From NCBI GenBank assembly GCA_016180815.1, contig JACPAN010000014.1, positions 1 through 64,000 on the forward strand: DNA of 64,000 bases, given 5' to 3'. A program made the position numbers and the translations under genes. This document shows positions 16,118 to 24,522 of the stretch, in pieces. The notes beneath the pieces were generated by a model. That model searched no databases. It saw nothing but the letters and a program-made list of their open reading frames with translations, and was not told where the DNA came from. The first letter of the stretch is position 1, and every line of letters begins with the position of its first letter. Source of the DNA: Elusimicrobiota bacterium. GTDB lineage: Bacteria > Elusimicrobiota > Elusimicrobia > JACQPE01.

Positions 16118-16456
16118 ATGGAAATCAGCGATGTGCGTGTTTATCTGCGCAATGAAAACAAGCTTAAAGCTTTTGTGACCATCACGCTGGGGAAGGTTCT
16201 CGTGGTGCATAACATGAAAGTGATTCAGGGCCAGAAAGGGTTGATCCTGTGCATGCCCAGCCGCAAGGGCCCCGACGGAAAATTTCGCGACGTGGTGCAC
16301 CCCATCACGAATGAATTCCGCCGTGAATTAGAAAACAAGGTTTTCGCCACTTATGAAGAAGAAGTCAAAAAGCTATCCCAGGGCATTCACCCTAAGGACA
16401 ATAACGACAATACCAAGGAAGCGCCCCAGGATAGCCACGAACACCAGGTAACGTGA
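16118..16456 (+). CDS. spoVG: SpoVG-family RNA/DNA-binding regulator
   Basis: This 112-residue protein has the entire SpoVG fold: EISDVRVYLRNENKLKAFV, ITLGKVLVVHNMKVI, LILCMPSRKGPDGKFRDVVH and PITNEFRRELENKVFATYEE. The remaining tail is hydrophilic. SpoVG is a small nucleic-acid-binding global regulator, known in Firmicutes, spirochaetes and some other phyla. A strong ribosome-binding site (AGGAGGA) lies 5 nt upstream of the ATG. Its neighbours ispE and glmU are in the order seen in B. subtilis, although this organism is diderm and no sporulation gene is present. Confidence 0.93.
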   Translation: MEISDVRVYLRNENKLKAFVTITLGKVLVVHNMKVIQGQKGLILCMPSRKGPDGKFRDVVHPITNEFRRELENKVFATYEEEVKKLSQGIHPKDNNDNTKEAPQDSHEHQVT

Positions 16457-16481
16457 CGACAACGGCGGCCGGGAGGATCTG

Positions 16482-16517
16482 ATGAGGCGAAGAATTGCGA
16501 AACGGGTGATTTTATGA
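16482..16517 (+). CDS. Possible 11-codon leader peptide coupled to glmU
   Basis: A mini-ORF encodes MRRRIAKRVIL. It has a strong ribosome-binding site (GGGAGGA, 16471-16477) 4 nt before its ATG, and its TGA stop (16515-16517) overlaps the glmU ATG (16514-16516). glmU has no good ribosome-binding site of its own, so it may depend on ribosomes that finish this peptide. The peptide is very basic. Whether it acts by coupling alone or senses something is unknown; the evidence is arrangement only. Confidence 0.45.
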   Translation: MRRRIAKRVIL

Positions 16518-17887
16518 GAAATTGTCATGTCGTCGTTCTGGCGGCGGGCGAAGGCACCCGCATGGTTTCCCGGACGTCCAAAGTGCTGCACCCCTTGGGC
16601 GGGCGCCCTATCCTCTCCTATGTTTTGGACACGGTTTTTCATTTAAAACCCAAGAAAGTGATCGTCGTGGTAGGACAGGATCAGCGTGTTCAGGCCGCGG
16701 TGCTCGAAGAGCATGCCAAATCAAAAGGGTTGACCTTCGTCCGGCAAACGAAACCCCTGGGCACGGCTCATGCCATGGCCTCTTGCCGGAAAGAGTTGGC
16801 GGATGCCGCCGGCGTCTTGGTTTTAGCTGGAGACGTGCCGTTGTTGTCCCGGGACACGCTTGAGGAGCTGTTGGCTTTCCATGGGCGCGAGCATAATCAG
16901 GCGACGGTTCTTTCGGCGCGCCTGGCCAATCCCGCCGGTTATGGCCGGGTCGTGCGCGGACCCACCAACGTTTTTTTGAAAATCGCTGAAGAAAAAGACG
17001 CTAATTTGCGGGAACTTCAAATTCACGAGGTCAATTCCGGGGTTTATGCTTTTGAAAAAGAGCCGCTGATGGCGGCCTTGGCCCAGGTCCGGCCTTTGAA
17101 CGCCAAGAAGGAGTATTACTTGACCGACACGATCGGGATTCTGCGCGCTCAGGGCCATCGCGTAGCGGCTTGGATGGCGCCTTCCGGCGAAGAAATTTTA
17201 GGCATCAATACGCGCGTCGACTTGGCCCGGGCGGAGAGCGTTCTTCAGCGTTGGACGCTGGAAGCCTTGATGATCGAAGGAGTCACGATCCCGGTGCCGC
17301 AAAGCGTTTATATCGAGCCCGGCGTTCGCATCGGCGAAGACACGGTGATTATGCCCGGGACGATTTTGAAAGGCAAAACCGTGATCGGAAAAAATTGCGT
17401 TTTGGGCCCCCAGCTTTACGTCGAAAACTGCACGCTGGGCAGCAATGTCAAGGCCGTTTATTCGGTCGCCCGCGAGGTGACGATGGCGGATTTCGTCACG
17501 GTCGGGCCCTATGCGCATTTGCGGCCGGGCACGCATCTGGCCGAGCGCGTTAAAGTCGGCAATTTTACGGAGATCAAGGAGTCGACGATCGGCGAGGATT
17601 CCAAGGTGCCCCATCTGGCCTATATCGGCGATGCGGAGATCGGGCCGCGCTGCAATATCGGCGCCGGCACCATCACCTGCAATTATGACGGCGTTCGTAA
17701 AAACAAAACCGTGATCGAAGGCGATACTTTTGTCGGTTCCAACGTCAATTTGATCGCGCCGCTGAAAATCGGCAAAAATGCCTTGGTGGCGGCCGGATCA
17801 ACCATCACCCGCGACGTCCCTTCGAACACCCTGGCCATCGCCAGAAGTTTTCAGATTCACAAACGCCGCAATCACAGCGATAATTAA
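16514..17887 (+). CDS. glmU: Bifunctional UDP-GlcNAc pyrophosphorylase / GlcN-1-P acetyltransferase
   Basis: The enzyme makes UDP-GlcNAc, precursor of peptidoglycan and lipid A. The 457-residue protein has the uridyltransferase domain first (VVLAAGEGTRM, then SKVLHPLGG, and AGDVPLLSRDTLEELL). A left-handed beta-helix acetyltransferase domain follows, with hexapeptide repeats from about residue 255. Signatures there are RPGTHLAERVKVGNFTEIK, HLAYIGDAEIG, NIGAGTITCNYDGV and FVGSNVNLIAPLKIG. Both active regions look intact. The ATG sits on the stop of an 11-codon upstream ORF. prs follows 7 nt after the stop. Confidence 0.96.
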   Translation: MRNCHVVVLAAGEGTRMVSRTSKVLHPLGGRPILSYVLDTVFHLKPKKVIVVVGQDQRVQAAVLEEHAKSKGLTFVRQTKPLGTAHAMASCRKELADAAGVLVLAGDVPLLSRDTLEELLAFHGREHNQATVLSARLANPAGYGRVVRGPTNVFLKIAEEKDANLRELQIHEVNSGVYAFEKEPLMAALAQVRPLNAKKEYYLTDTIGILRAQGHRVAAWMAPSGEEILGINTRVDLARAESVLQRWTLEALMIEGVTIPVPQSVYIEPGVRIGEDTVIMPGTILKGKTVIGKNCVLGPQLYVENCTLGSNVKAVYSVAREVTMADFVTVGPYAHLRPGTHLAERVKVGNFTEIKESTIGEDSKVPHLAYIGDAEIGPRCNIGAGTITCNYDGVRKNKTVIEGDTFVGSNVNLIAPLKIGKNALVAAGSTITRDVPSNTLAIARSFQIHKRRNHSDN

Positions 17888-17894
17888 GGGTAAT

Positions 17895-18896
17895 ATGGCC
17901 GTGGCTGAACGCATCAGGAAAGCCCCGGAGCCCAAGCGCGCCGCAAGGCCGAACAAGGGCGATAATCTCCTTTTATTTTCCGGAACCGCCAACCCGGCAC
18001 TCGCTCAAGAAATTGGAAATTACCTGGGCCGGAGTTTGGGCCGCATCAGTTTAAGCCGCTTCGCGGACGGCGAGGTTAATGTGCAGATCGAGGAAAACGT
18101 CCGAGGCAAGGATTGTTTCGTCATCCAGCCCACGTGCCGCCCTCCCAACGAAAATCTGGTTGAATTGTTGTTGATTTTGGATACGCTCCACCGGGCCTCA
18201 GCCGGAAAAATTACGGCGGTCGTCCCGTATTTCGGGTATGCCCGCGCCGACCGGAAAACAGCGCCCCGGGTGCCGATTTCAGCCAAACTTTGCGCCAATT
18301 TAATCGTGGCCGCCGGCGCCATGCGGGTCATCACCATCGACCTGCACGCCGGGCAAATTCAGGGGTTTTTCGACATCCCGCTTGATCACCTGTTCGCCAC
18401 CAAGGTCTTTTTGAATTACGTCAAAAGCCGCCGCTTGTCCAACGTCGTGGTCGTTTCCCCTGATGTCGGCGGCGTGGAGCGGGCCAGGGCCTTCGCCAAA
18501 CGCATCGATTCCGCGGTCGCTTTCGTGGACAAGCGCCGCCCCGTCCCCAATCAAGCCCATGTGTTCAACGTGGTCGGCGACGTGGAGGGGAAAACAGCGT
18601 TGGTGATCGATGATATCGTGGATACCGCGGGCACGCTCTCGGAAGTCGCCCGCGCCCTCAAACGCTTGGGGGCGGCCAAGGTTTATGTGCTGGCCACTCA
18701 TGGGGTGCTTTCGGGCAATGCCATCGCTAATGTCGAGGCTGTGCCCATCGAAGAGCTGGTGATCACTAATTCGATTCCCTTGACCAATGCGGCCAGGAAT
18801 TGCCGGAAAATCCGCGTGCTGTCCATCGCTCCTTTGCTGGGGGAGGCCATCCTGAGAAATCATCAGGGAGAATCGATCAGCGCCCTGTTCAAATAG
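17895..18896 (+). CDS. prs: Ribose-phosphate pyrophosphokinase
   Basis: Makes PRPP from ribose-5-phosphate and ATP for nucleotide, His and Trp synthesis. I start at ATG 17895, giving 333 residues with a basic N-terminal extension of about 24 residues (RIRKAPEPKRAARPNKG) before the family start LLLFSGTANPALAQEI. Motifs are SRFADGEVNVQIEENVRG, the flexible loop YFGYARADRKTAPRVPISAK, IDLHAGQIQGFFDIPLDHL, and the PRPP-binding loop VIDDIVDTAGTLSEVARAL. All are well conserved. The position between glmU and ctc is the same as in Bacillus. Confidence 0.95.
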   Translation: MAVAERIRKAPEPKRAARPNKGDNLLLFSGTANPALAQEIGNYLGRSLGRISLSRFADGEVNVQIEENVRGKDCFVIQPTCRPPNENLVELLLILDTLHRASAGKITAVVPYFGYARADRKTAPRVPISAKLCANLIVAAGAMRVITIDLHAGQIQGFFDIPLDHLFATKVFLNYVKSRRLSNVVVVSPDVGGVERARAFAKRIDSAVAFVDKRRPVPNQAHVFNVVGDVEGKTALVIDDIVDTAGTLSEVARALKRLGAAKVYVLATHGVLSGNAIANVEAVPIEELVITNSIPLTNAARNCRKIRVLSIAPLLGEAILRNHQGESISALFK

Positions 18897-18935
18897 GGCG
18901 ATAAAAGTCTACGGATATTCTATAATGAGGCTTCC

Positions 18936-19709
18936 ATGAGCAGCCAAGAAATTGCTTTGACAGCCACCCCGCGCCGTAAGAAAACTCCTCAGGGCGAGAT
19001 GAAAACCCATCGCAAAGAGGGCGTGATCCCGGCCGTTGTTTACGGCATCAAAAAAGAGCCGAAAAGCCTATGGGTTGCCCGCCGGGAATTGGAAAAGGCG
19101 CTCCAGCAGGCGCACAGCGGGAACGTCCTGTTCAAGCTCCATCTGGAAGAAGGCGAGGGAACGAAGCCCAAAAAGAAAGCGGCCGACACCGATGGTCCGG
19201 GCGACACCGTTTTGTTGAAAACCATGCAGCGCGATGTCTTAAGCGGCGTGCCCATCCATGCGGATTTCCTGCGCGTCGATATCCATAAAAAAGTGGATGT
19301 CGAAATCCCCGTTCATGTCAGCGGAGAAGCCTCCGGCGTCAAGAATCAAGGCGGCATTCTGGAGCATTTGCTGCACAAAGTGAAAGTGCGTTGTTTGCCG
19401 ACCGCGATCCCCGAGGCCGTGACCGTGGACGTGACCCCTCTGGAAATCGGCCAGGGAACGCTGGCCGGCGATTTAAAGCTTCCCGAGGGCGTTGAATTAT
19501 TGACCGACAAAAGCCATGTCGTGTTGAATGTCGTGGCTCCGACCAAGGTTGAGGAATTAACGGCGCCGGCTGCGGCCCCGGCCGCAACCGAGCCCGAAGT
19601 CATCACCAAGGGCAAGAAAGAAGAGGGCGCAGCCGAAGGGGCCGCCGCGCCTGCGGCCGCTGCCAAAGCAGCCGCGCCCGCCAAGCAAGAAGCAGCTCCT
19701 AAAAAATAA
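18936..19709 (+). CDS. rplY: Ribosomal protein bL25, long CTC form
   Basis: Binds 5S rRNA in the large subunit. The 257-residue protein is the long general-stress (CTC) type: an N-terminal L25 barrel (MKTHRKEGVIPAVVYGIKKE, then DVLSGVPIHADFLRVDIHK) followed by the beta-rich TL5 C-domain (VDVEIPVHVSGEASGVKNQG, LPTAIPEAVTVDVTPL). A low-complexity tail rich in Ala, Pro, Lys and Glu (about 50 residues) ends the protein. A TATAAT hexamer at 18921-18926 overlaps the region just before a GAGG ribosome-binding site, but no matching -35 is clear. pth follows 9 nt after the stop. Confidence 0.94.
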   Translation: MSSQEIALTATPRRKKTPQGEMKTHRKEGVIPAVVYGIKKEPKSLWVARRELEKALQQAHSGNVLFKLHLEEGEGTKPKKKAADTDGPGDTVLLKTMQRDVLSGVPIHADFLRVDIHKKVDVEIPVHVSGEASGVKNQGGILEHLLHKVKVRCLPTAIPEAVTVDVTPLEIGQGTLAGDLKLPEGVELLTDKSHVVLNVVAPTKVEELTAPAAAPAATEPEVITKGKKEEGAAEGAAAPAAAAKAAAPAKQEAAPKK

Positions 19710-19718
19710 CCCCGTCTG

Positions 19719-20327
19719 TTGTCCACCGATTTCTATTTTGTCGGCCTAGGAAATCCCGGTCCCGGCTATGCGCCGACGCGCCACAATATCGGCTTTTTAT
19801 TGGTCGACAGACTATTGGCGGCCGCCGCCGATGTTGAGAAAACAAAACCCCCTGTTTTGGCTAAACTAGCCGAGTGCTGGAAGGGCCAATTGGACGGCCG
19901 TCATGTTGTATTCGTCAAACCCACGACTTTCATGAACAATTCCGGCGATGCCGTGGCCGCTCTGCTTAAAATTTTTCCGATGGATATTTCCAGCCAGCTC
20001 ATTTTGGCCTATGATGAATTGGATTTGCCGGCAGGGTCGGTGCGCCTGCGCCTGAAGGGTTCGGCCGGGACGCATCGGGGCATGGAATCCGTCATTGCCG
20101 CGGTCGGCCACGGAAATTTTCCGCGCATCCGTCTGGGCATCGGTCCTAAGCCCGCTGCGGCAAAAGCCGAGGATTTTGTGTTGGCGCCGTTTAAGCGAGA
20201 GGAGCGGGATTTGGCCGAATCAGCCTTAGTCAAGGCCGAAGAGCTTTTCCGCGCTGTTTTAAAACATGGGTGGGACTTGGCCGTGAGCAAGTATCAGCCG
20301 GCGATCTTAGGAGGACCTGAGCAATGA
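19719..20327 (+). CDS. pth: Peptidyl-tRNA hydrolase
   Basis: Recycles peptidyl-tRNAs released from stalled ribosomes by cleaving the ester bond. The 202-residue sequence shows the family start VGLGNPGPGYAPTRHNIGF, containing the conserved Asn and the catalytic His, then PTTFMNNSGDAV and LAYDELDLPAGSVRLRLKGS with the catalytic Asp. In the usual GGHNGLRS segment this protein reads AGTHRGMES. The His is kept, but the Asn that normally follows it (Asn114 in E. coli) is Arg, a notable substitution. The start codon is TTG. It follows ctc as in Bacillus and overlaps the exchanger gene by 4 nt. Confidence 0.92.
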   Translation: MSTDFYFVGLGNPGPGYAPTRHNIGFLLVDRLLAAAADVEKTKPPVLAKLAECWKGQLDGRHVVFVKPTTFMNNSGDAVAALLKIFPMDISSQLILAYDELDLPAGSVRLRLKGSAGTHRGMESVIAAVGHGNFPRIRLGIGPKPAAAKAEDFVLAPFKREERDLAESALVKAEELFRAVLKHGWDLAVSKYQPAILGGPEQ

Positions 20328-21553
20328 GCCGCATTTTTTTATTCGCTTCGTTGTGCCTGCCGCAGTTAATCATCAAAATCATCGGTTTGACGACCGGTTG
20401 GCATTGGCACGATCCTTTCGGCGCTACGGTTCTTTCGGGCCTGGCGGTGATATCTGCGGCCACCATGCTGGCTTGGGCCAGCGAATTGGCGGAGGAGGAT
20501 ATTTCTCAGGGCTTGGCCTTGGCCTTTGTGGCCTTGGTGGCTGTGTTGCCCGAATACGCCGTTGATCTTTATTTTGCCTGGAACGCGGGCCGGGATTTGT
20601 CGTATGCGCCTTATGCGGTGGCGAATATGACCGGCGCCAACAGAATGCTCATCGGCGTCGGGTGGAGTGCCATCGCTTTTATTTATTATTGGCGTTCCGG
20701 GAAAAAATCGTTCACCGTGGACAGGGGTCAGGCGCCCGCCATCTGGGCCCTGATCGTGGCCACGACCATTTCCTTCATCATCCCCATGTTCGGCCAGATC
20801 GGAATTTTTGCCGGGCTGCTTTTGTTCGCCGTTTTTTTCTTGTATATCCGGGAAGCCGCCCAGCACGATTCCGAAGAGAAATTGGCCGAGCCGTTCATCG
20901 AGGGAATCATCCATCGCTACAGTCCCCAACAGCGCCGGGTTCTCTATATCGGCCTGTTCGTTTATTGCGCGCTGGCCATTTTAGCTTCGGCGGAATCTTT
21001 TGCGGAGGGCTTGCTGGCGTTGGGCAAGCAATGGGGGATTGAAGAGTTTCTGCTGGTTCAATGGCTCGCTCCGTTGGCCTCCGAAGCCCCGGAGCTTCTG
21101 GTGGCCTTGATGTTTGCCTGGCGTCTGCACCCCAGGGCCGGCTTGGGCACATTGATCAGCTCTAAAGTCAATCAGTGGACCTTGTTGGTGGGCATGCTGC
21201 CCATGGCTTATGCCTTGTCTTATTGGTGGCATGGGACGGTCTCGGATCAAGCCGGGCCCTGGGCCATGCCGCTGGATGCGCGCCAGACCGAAGAACTGTT
21301 CCTGACTTCGGCTCAAAGCCTCTTCGCTACGATCGTGTTCTGCAATTTTAATTTTTCCCTCAGCGAAGCGGGGATGCTGTTCGGCTTGTTCATTGTTCAA
21401 CTTTTTCTGCCCGGAACAACGGTGCGTCTGGGTTTCGGCGTTTTCTATTTAGCGCTGGCCATTTTTTGGATCGTTAAAGATCCTTCCACGCGCCGTAATT
21501 TAAAGGCGGTTTTGCTCAAGCGTGAGCCTGAGGCCGAGAAGGTTCCCCTCTGA
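20324..21553 (+). CDS. Sodium/calcium exchanger-family (CaCA) membrane transporter
   Basis: This 409-residue inner-membrane protein has about eleven helices and the duplicated alpha-repeat signature of cation/Ca2+ antiporters. The first repeat is LPEYAVDLYFAWNAG with AVANMTGANRMLIGVGW. The second, inverted repeat is ASEAPELLVALMFAWRLHP with LGTLISSKVNQWTLLVGMLP. The acidic residues in both repeats (Glu in PEYAV and SEAPEL) are the expected ion ligands. Exchange direction and ion are not determinable. It overlaps pth upstream (ATGA) and shares one base with the PNP gene downstream. Confidence 0.82.
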   Translation: MSRIFLFASLCLPQLIIKIIGLTTGWHWHDPFGATVLSGLAVISAATMLAWASELAEEDISQGLALAFVALVAVLPEYAVDLYFAWNAGRDLSYAPYAVANMTGANRMLIGVGWSAIAFIYYWRSGKKSFTVDRGQAPAIWALIVATTISFIIPMFGQIGIFAGLLLFAVFFLYIREAAQHDSEEKLAEPFIEGIIHRYSPQQRRVLYIGLFVYCALAILASAESFAEGLLALGKQWGIEEFLLVQWLAPLASEAPELLVALMFAWRLHPRAGLGTLISSKVNQWTLLVGMLPMAYALSYWWHGTVSDQAGPWAMPLDARQTEELFLTSAQSLFATIVFCNFNFSLSEAGMLFGLFIVQLFLPGTTVRLGFGVFYLALAIFWIVKDPSTRRNLKAVLLKREPEAEKVPL

Positions 21554-22299
21554 TGATCGGCGTTATTCTCGGCAGCGGTTTAGGCAGCGTCGTGGATCGC
21601 TTGCAAACCAGCGATATCACGCCGTTAAACCGCGTATTGGGGGAGGAACTCGAAGGCCGCGTGCCTCCGTTGGGCCATCACCGGCGCATGATCAAAGCCA
21701 AATACAAGAACCGGGACCTGCTCATCCTGCAAGGCCGGCTTCATTATTACGAAGGATTCCCCATACATTTAGTCGTGGAACCGGTGCGTTATTTGAAAAC
21801 TTTGGGCGTGACGACCTTAATCCTCACGTTCGCCTGCGGCTCTTTAAAGCGCCGTTTCAAGACGAAAGATTTCGTCGTGCTGTCCGATCATATTCATCTG
21901 CAATCCACGAACCCGTTGAGGGGAACGACTCAATTCGTGGATTGCACCGAGGTTTATGACCGCGAATTGCGCGCCAAACTGTTGGGTTCGGCCAAGCGAT
22001 TGAAACTGCGCGCGTTTCCCGGGGTGTACGCCTCAACCGACGGGCCCAGTTATGAAACCCCGGCCGAGGTTCGGGCGTTCGCGAAATTGGGCGCGGACGT
22101 TGTGGGCATGTCCGTGACCGCCGAGGCCCTGGTCGCGCGTTCGCTCGGCTTGCGCGTGGCCGGCTTAGGCTGGGTCAGCAATATGGCCAGCGGCCTTGTT
22201 CCCAAACACAAGCTTTCCCACCAGGAAGTGCTTGATTACGGCCGTCAAATCGAAACTCCTTTTTCCAAACTCCTCTTGTCCTTTATTGAAAGCATTTAG
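21553..22299 (+). CDS. punA: Purine-nucleoside phosphorylase, class I (trimeric type)
   Basis: Phosphorolyses purine nucleosides to base and (deoxy)ribose-1-phosphate. The 248-residue protein opens with the phosphate-binding ILGSGLGSVVDRL. It continues with LQGRLHYYEGFPIHLVVEPVR, TFACGSLKRRF, the base-binding VYASTDGPSYETPAEVRAF and VGMSVTAEALVARSLGLRV, where the usual Glu-Ala-x-x-A-x-H segment is present in shorter form. It is slightly shorter than usual at the N-terminus (about 270 typical). It starts at the exchanger stop (TGATG) and overlaps the next phosphorylase by 14 nt. Confidence 0.9.
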   Translation: MIGVILGSGLGSVVDRLQTSDITPLNRVLGEELEGRVPPLGHHRRMIKAKYKNRDLLILQGRLHYYEGFPIHLVVEPVRYLKTLGVTTLILTFACGSLKRRFKTKDFVVLSDHIHLQSTNPLRGTTQFVDCTEVYDRELRAKLLGSAKRLKLRAFPGVYASTDGPSYETPAEVRAFAKLGADVVGMSVTAEALVARSLGLRVAGLGWVSNMASGLVPKHKLSHQEVLDYGRQIETPFSKLLLSFIESI

Positions 22300-23638
22300 C
22301 GTCGATTATCACGAATTGATTGCGGTCAAAAAAAACGGCCGCGCCTTAACTCCGGATCAAATCGACGCTTTCGCCTGCGCCGTTGATCGGAGCGCTTGGA
22401 CGGATGATCAAATCGCGGCTTTCTTGATGGCCGTGCGCTTAAAAGGCATGAGTCACGCTGAAGCCGTGGCTTTGACCCGATCCATGGCCCGTTATTCCGA
22501 GCGATTATCGTTCGGCGCCAAATATTCGGCCGTGGATAAACATTCCACGGGCGGGGTGGGCGACGGCATCAGTCTGGTGTTGGCGCCTCTGGCCGCAAGC
22601 CTGGGTCTTCTCGTGCCCATGATGAGCGGCCGTTCTTTAGGATTGACGGGCGGCACGTTGGATAAACTCGAGTCCATCCCCGGTTTTCAGGCGCGTTTGG
22701 AGGCCCGGCGCATCGAGCGACAAATCGAGCGTATCGGGTTAGCCATGTTCGGTCAAAGCCCGGCCATGGCCGGCGTGGATCAAAAGCTTTACGCTTTGCG
22801 CGATGCCATCGGCGCCGTTGATGCCGTGGGGTTGATTGTGTCGAGCATTATTTCCAAAAAATTAATCGAGGGGTTGCGGGCCTTGGTTTTCGACGTCAAA
22901 TTCGGACGCGGCGCGATTTTCGGCTCCTACGCCGAAGCCCGCGCCTTGGCTAAGGCCTTGGTTAAAACAGCCAAAGACTCCGGGCTGAAAAGCGCGGCGG
23001 TGATGAGCTATATGGATGAGCCGTTAGGCCGGGCCGTCGGCAATGCGCCGGAGATTCTGCAAGCCGTGGATATTTTAAAACCCGGATCATCGCTTCAACG
23101 GGATCATTTTCGCGGGGTGGAGGACTATCTGGAGGTGACCGTTGAACTGATCCATCATATGCTGCGCCTGACCGGGGGAGTCCGCAGCAAGCAAGACGCC
23201 AGAGACCGGGTGTTTGAATCGTTAAGATCGGGCCGCGCCTGGGCCAAATTCCAAGACATGCTCAGGGCGCAGGGGGTTTCCGCCGAGGTTTCCGCCGGGC
23301 TTGAAGCGCATTTGCCCAAACCCCGTGTCCGGATTAAGGCAACGTTGGGCCGCGGCCGAGGTTTTATCCGTTTTGTTGATGCGCGATTGATCGCCCGAGC
23401 CTCGCTTTATTTGGGCGTTTTGCGGCGGCGCCGTGAGGATGAGGTGGATCATTCAGCCGGCATTATTTTGTTGAAGAAACGCGGCGACCGGGTACGTCCG
23501 GGCGAAACCGTGGCGGTGGGCTTAAGCCGGAGCGCGAACCGGCAAGATTGTAGAATGGCCGCAGAGTATATGCGCCGGGCGTACGTATTGTCGTCGTCGC
23601 GTCCGGCCGCCGGACGCATGATCAGGGAGGTTTTTTAG
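22286..23638 (+). CDS. pdp: Pyrimidine-nucleoside (thymidine) phosphorylase
   Basis: Phosphorolyses thymidine/uridine-type nucleosides. From a TTG at 22286 the protein has 450 residues: ELIAVKKNGRALTPDQID (helical domain), then the phosphate loop DKHSTGGVGDGISLVLAPLA, MMSGRSLGLTGGTLDKLES, VGLIVSSIISKKLIEGL, and a C-terminal beta domain. The usual Lys after VGD is Gly. The start is uncertain because an open frame extends to 22196, antisense-free but without homology. It overlaps the PNP gene by 14 nt and is followed 2 nt later by the MTAP gene, making a salvage cluster. Confidence 0.88.
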   Translation: MKAFSVDYHELIAVKKNGRALTPDQIDAFACAVDRSAWTDDQIAAFLMAVRLKGMSHAEAVALTRSMARYSERLSFGAKYSAVDKHSTGGVGDGISLVLAPLAASLGLLVPMMSGRSLGLTGGTLDKLESIPGFQARLEARRIERQIERIGLAMFGQSPAMAGVDQKLYALRDAIGAVDAVGLIVSSIISKKLIEGLRALVFDVKFGRGAIFGSYAEARALAKALVKTAKDSGLKSAAVMSYMDEPLGRAVGNAPEILQAVDILKPGSSLQRDHFRGVEDYLEVTVELIHHMLRLTGGVRSKQDARDRVFESLRSGRAWAKFQDMLRAQGVSAEVSAGLEAHLPKPRVRIKATLGRGRGFIRFVDARLIARASLYLGVLRRRREDEVDHSAGIILLKKRGDRVRPGETVAVGLSRSANRQDCRMAAEYMRRAYVLSSSRPAAGRMIREVF

Positions 23639-23640
23639 TC

Positions 23641-24522
23641 ATGAAATCGTCAGCCGGCGTCAAAATCGGGGTGATCGGCGGCAGCGGTCTTTATCAGATG
23701 GAAGGCTGCCGTTTGATCCGCCAGGTCAGCGTGAAAACGCCGTTCGGCCGGCCCTCCGATTCCATCGCCATCGTTGATGTGGCCGGAATCCCGGTGGCTT
23801 TTCTGCCCAGGCATGCGCGCGGGCATCGCATTTTGCCCACGGAAATCAACGCCCGGGCCAATATTTTCGCCTTGAAATCGCTCGGCGTTGAACGGGTGCT
23901 GAGCGTGGGCGCCACGGGAAGCTTGAAGGAGGAATTGGCGCCCATGCATTTGGTGATCCCGGATCAGCTGGTGGATAAAACGCGTTTAAGGGTGCAGAGT
24001 TTTTTCGGGCAGGGGATGGTGGCCCATGTGCAATTTGACCGGCCGATCTGCCCGGCACTCTCCCGCGTCGTCGTTGACAGCGCCGGGGATTTGGGTTTGC
24101 CCGCTCATGACGGCGGGGTTTATGTGTGCATGGAGGGCCCGGCCTTCTCAACCAGAGCGGAATCGTTGGAGCACCGGCGTTCGGGTTATTCGGTGATCGG
24201 CATGACCGCTTTGCCGGAGGCCAAGCTCGCCCGGGAAGCCGAACTATGTTTTTCGTTGATCGCCTTTGTCACGGATTACGATTGCTGGAAGGAAGGCGAA
24301 GAAGCGGTTAACGCCTCCAAGGTGATCGAGAATTTAAAGGAAGGCGTCAATCGCGTCCAGCGCGTTTTAAAAGACGCCATCCCCAAGATCAGCCGTTTGC
24401 CTAGGGCCGGTTGCCCGTGTCCGGATGCCTTGTCCACGGCCTTAGTCACCGATCCTAAATACATGAGCCGCTCCACGGCCCAAAAACTCAGGCTTTTGGT
24501 GGGCCGCTACGTGAAAAAATAG
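23641..24522 (+). CDS. mtnP: S-methyl-5'-thioadenosine phosphorylase
   Basis: Splits methylthioadenosine to adenine and methylthioribose-1-phosphate (methionine salvage, polyamine by-product removal). The 293-residue sequence has IGVIGGSGLYQMEG (phosphate site), FLPRHARGHRILPTEINARA, RVLSVGATGSLKEELAPMHL and GGVYVCMEGPAFSTRAES. VIGMTALPEAKLAREAELCF and FVTDYDCW follow. The C-terminus carries GCPCPDAL, a CxC motif found in some thermostable MTAPII enzymes. Its last base overlaps the first base of the cytidine deaminase gene. Confidence 0.93.
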   Translation: MKSSAGVKIGVIGGSGLYQMEGCRLIRQVSVKTPFGRPSDSIAIVDVAGIPVAFLPRHARGHRILPTEINARANIFALKSLGVERVLSVGATGSLKEELAPMHLVIPDQLVDKTRLRVQSFFGQGMVAHVQFDRPICPALSRVVVDSAGDLGLPAHDGGVYVCMEGPAFSTRAESLEHRRSGYSVIGMTALPEAKLAREAELCFSLIAFVTDYDCWKEGEEAVNASKVIENLKEGVNRVQRVLKDAIPKISRLPRAGCPCPDALSTALVTDPKYMSRSTAQKLRLLVGRYVKK

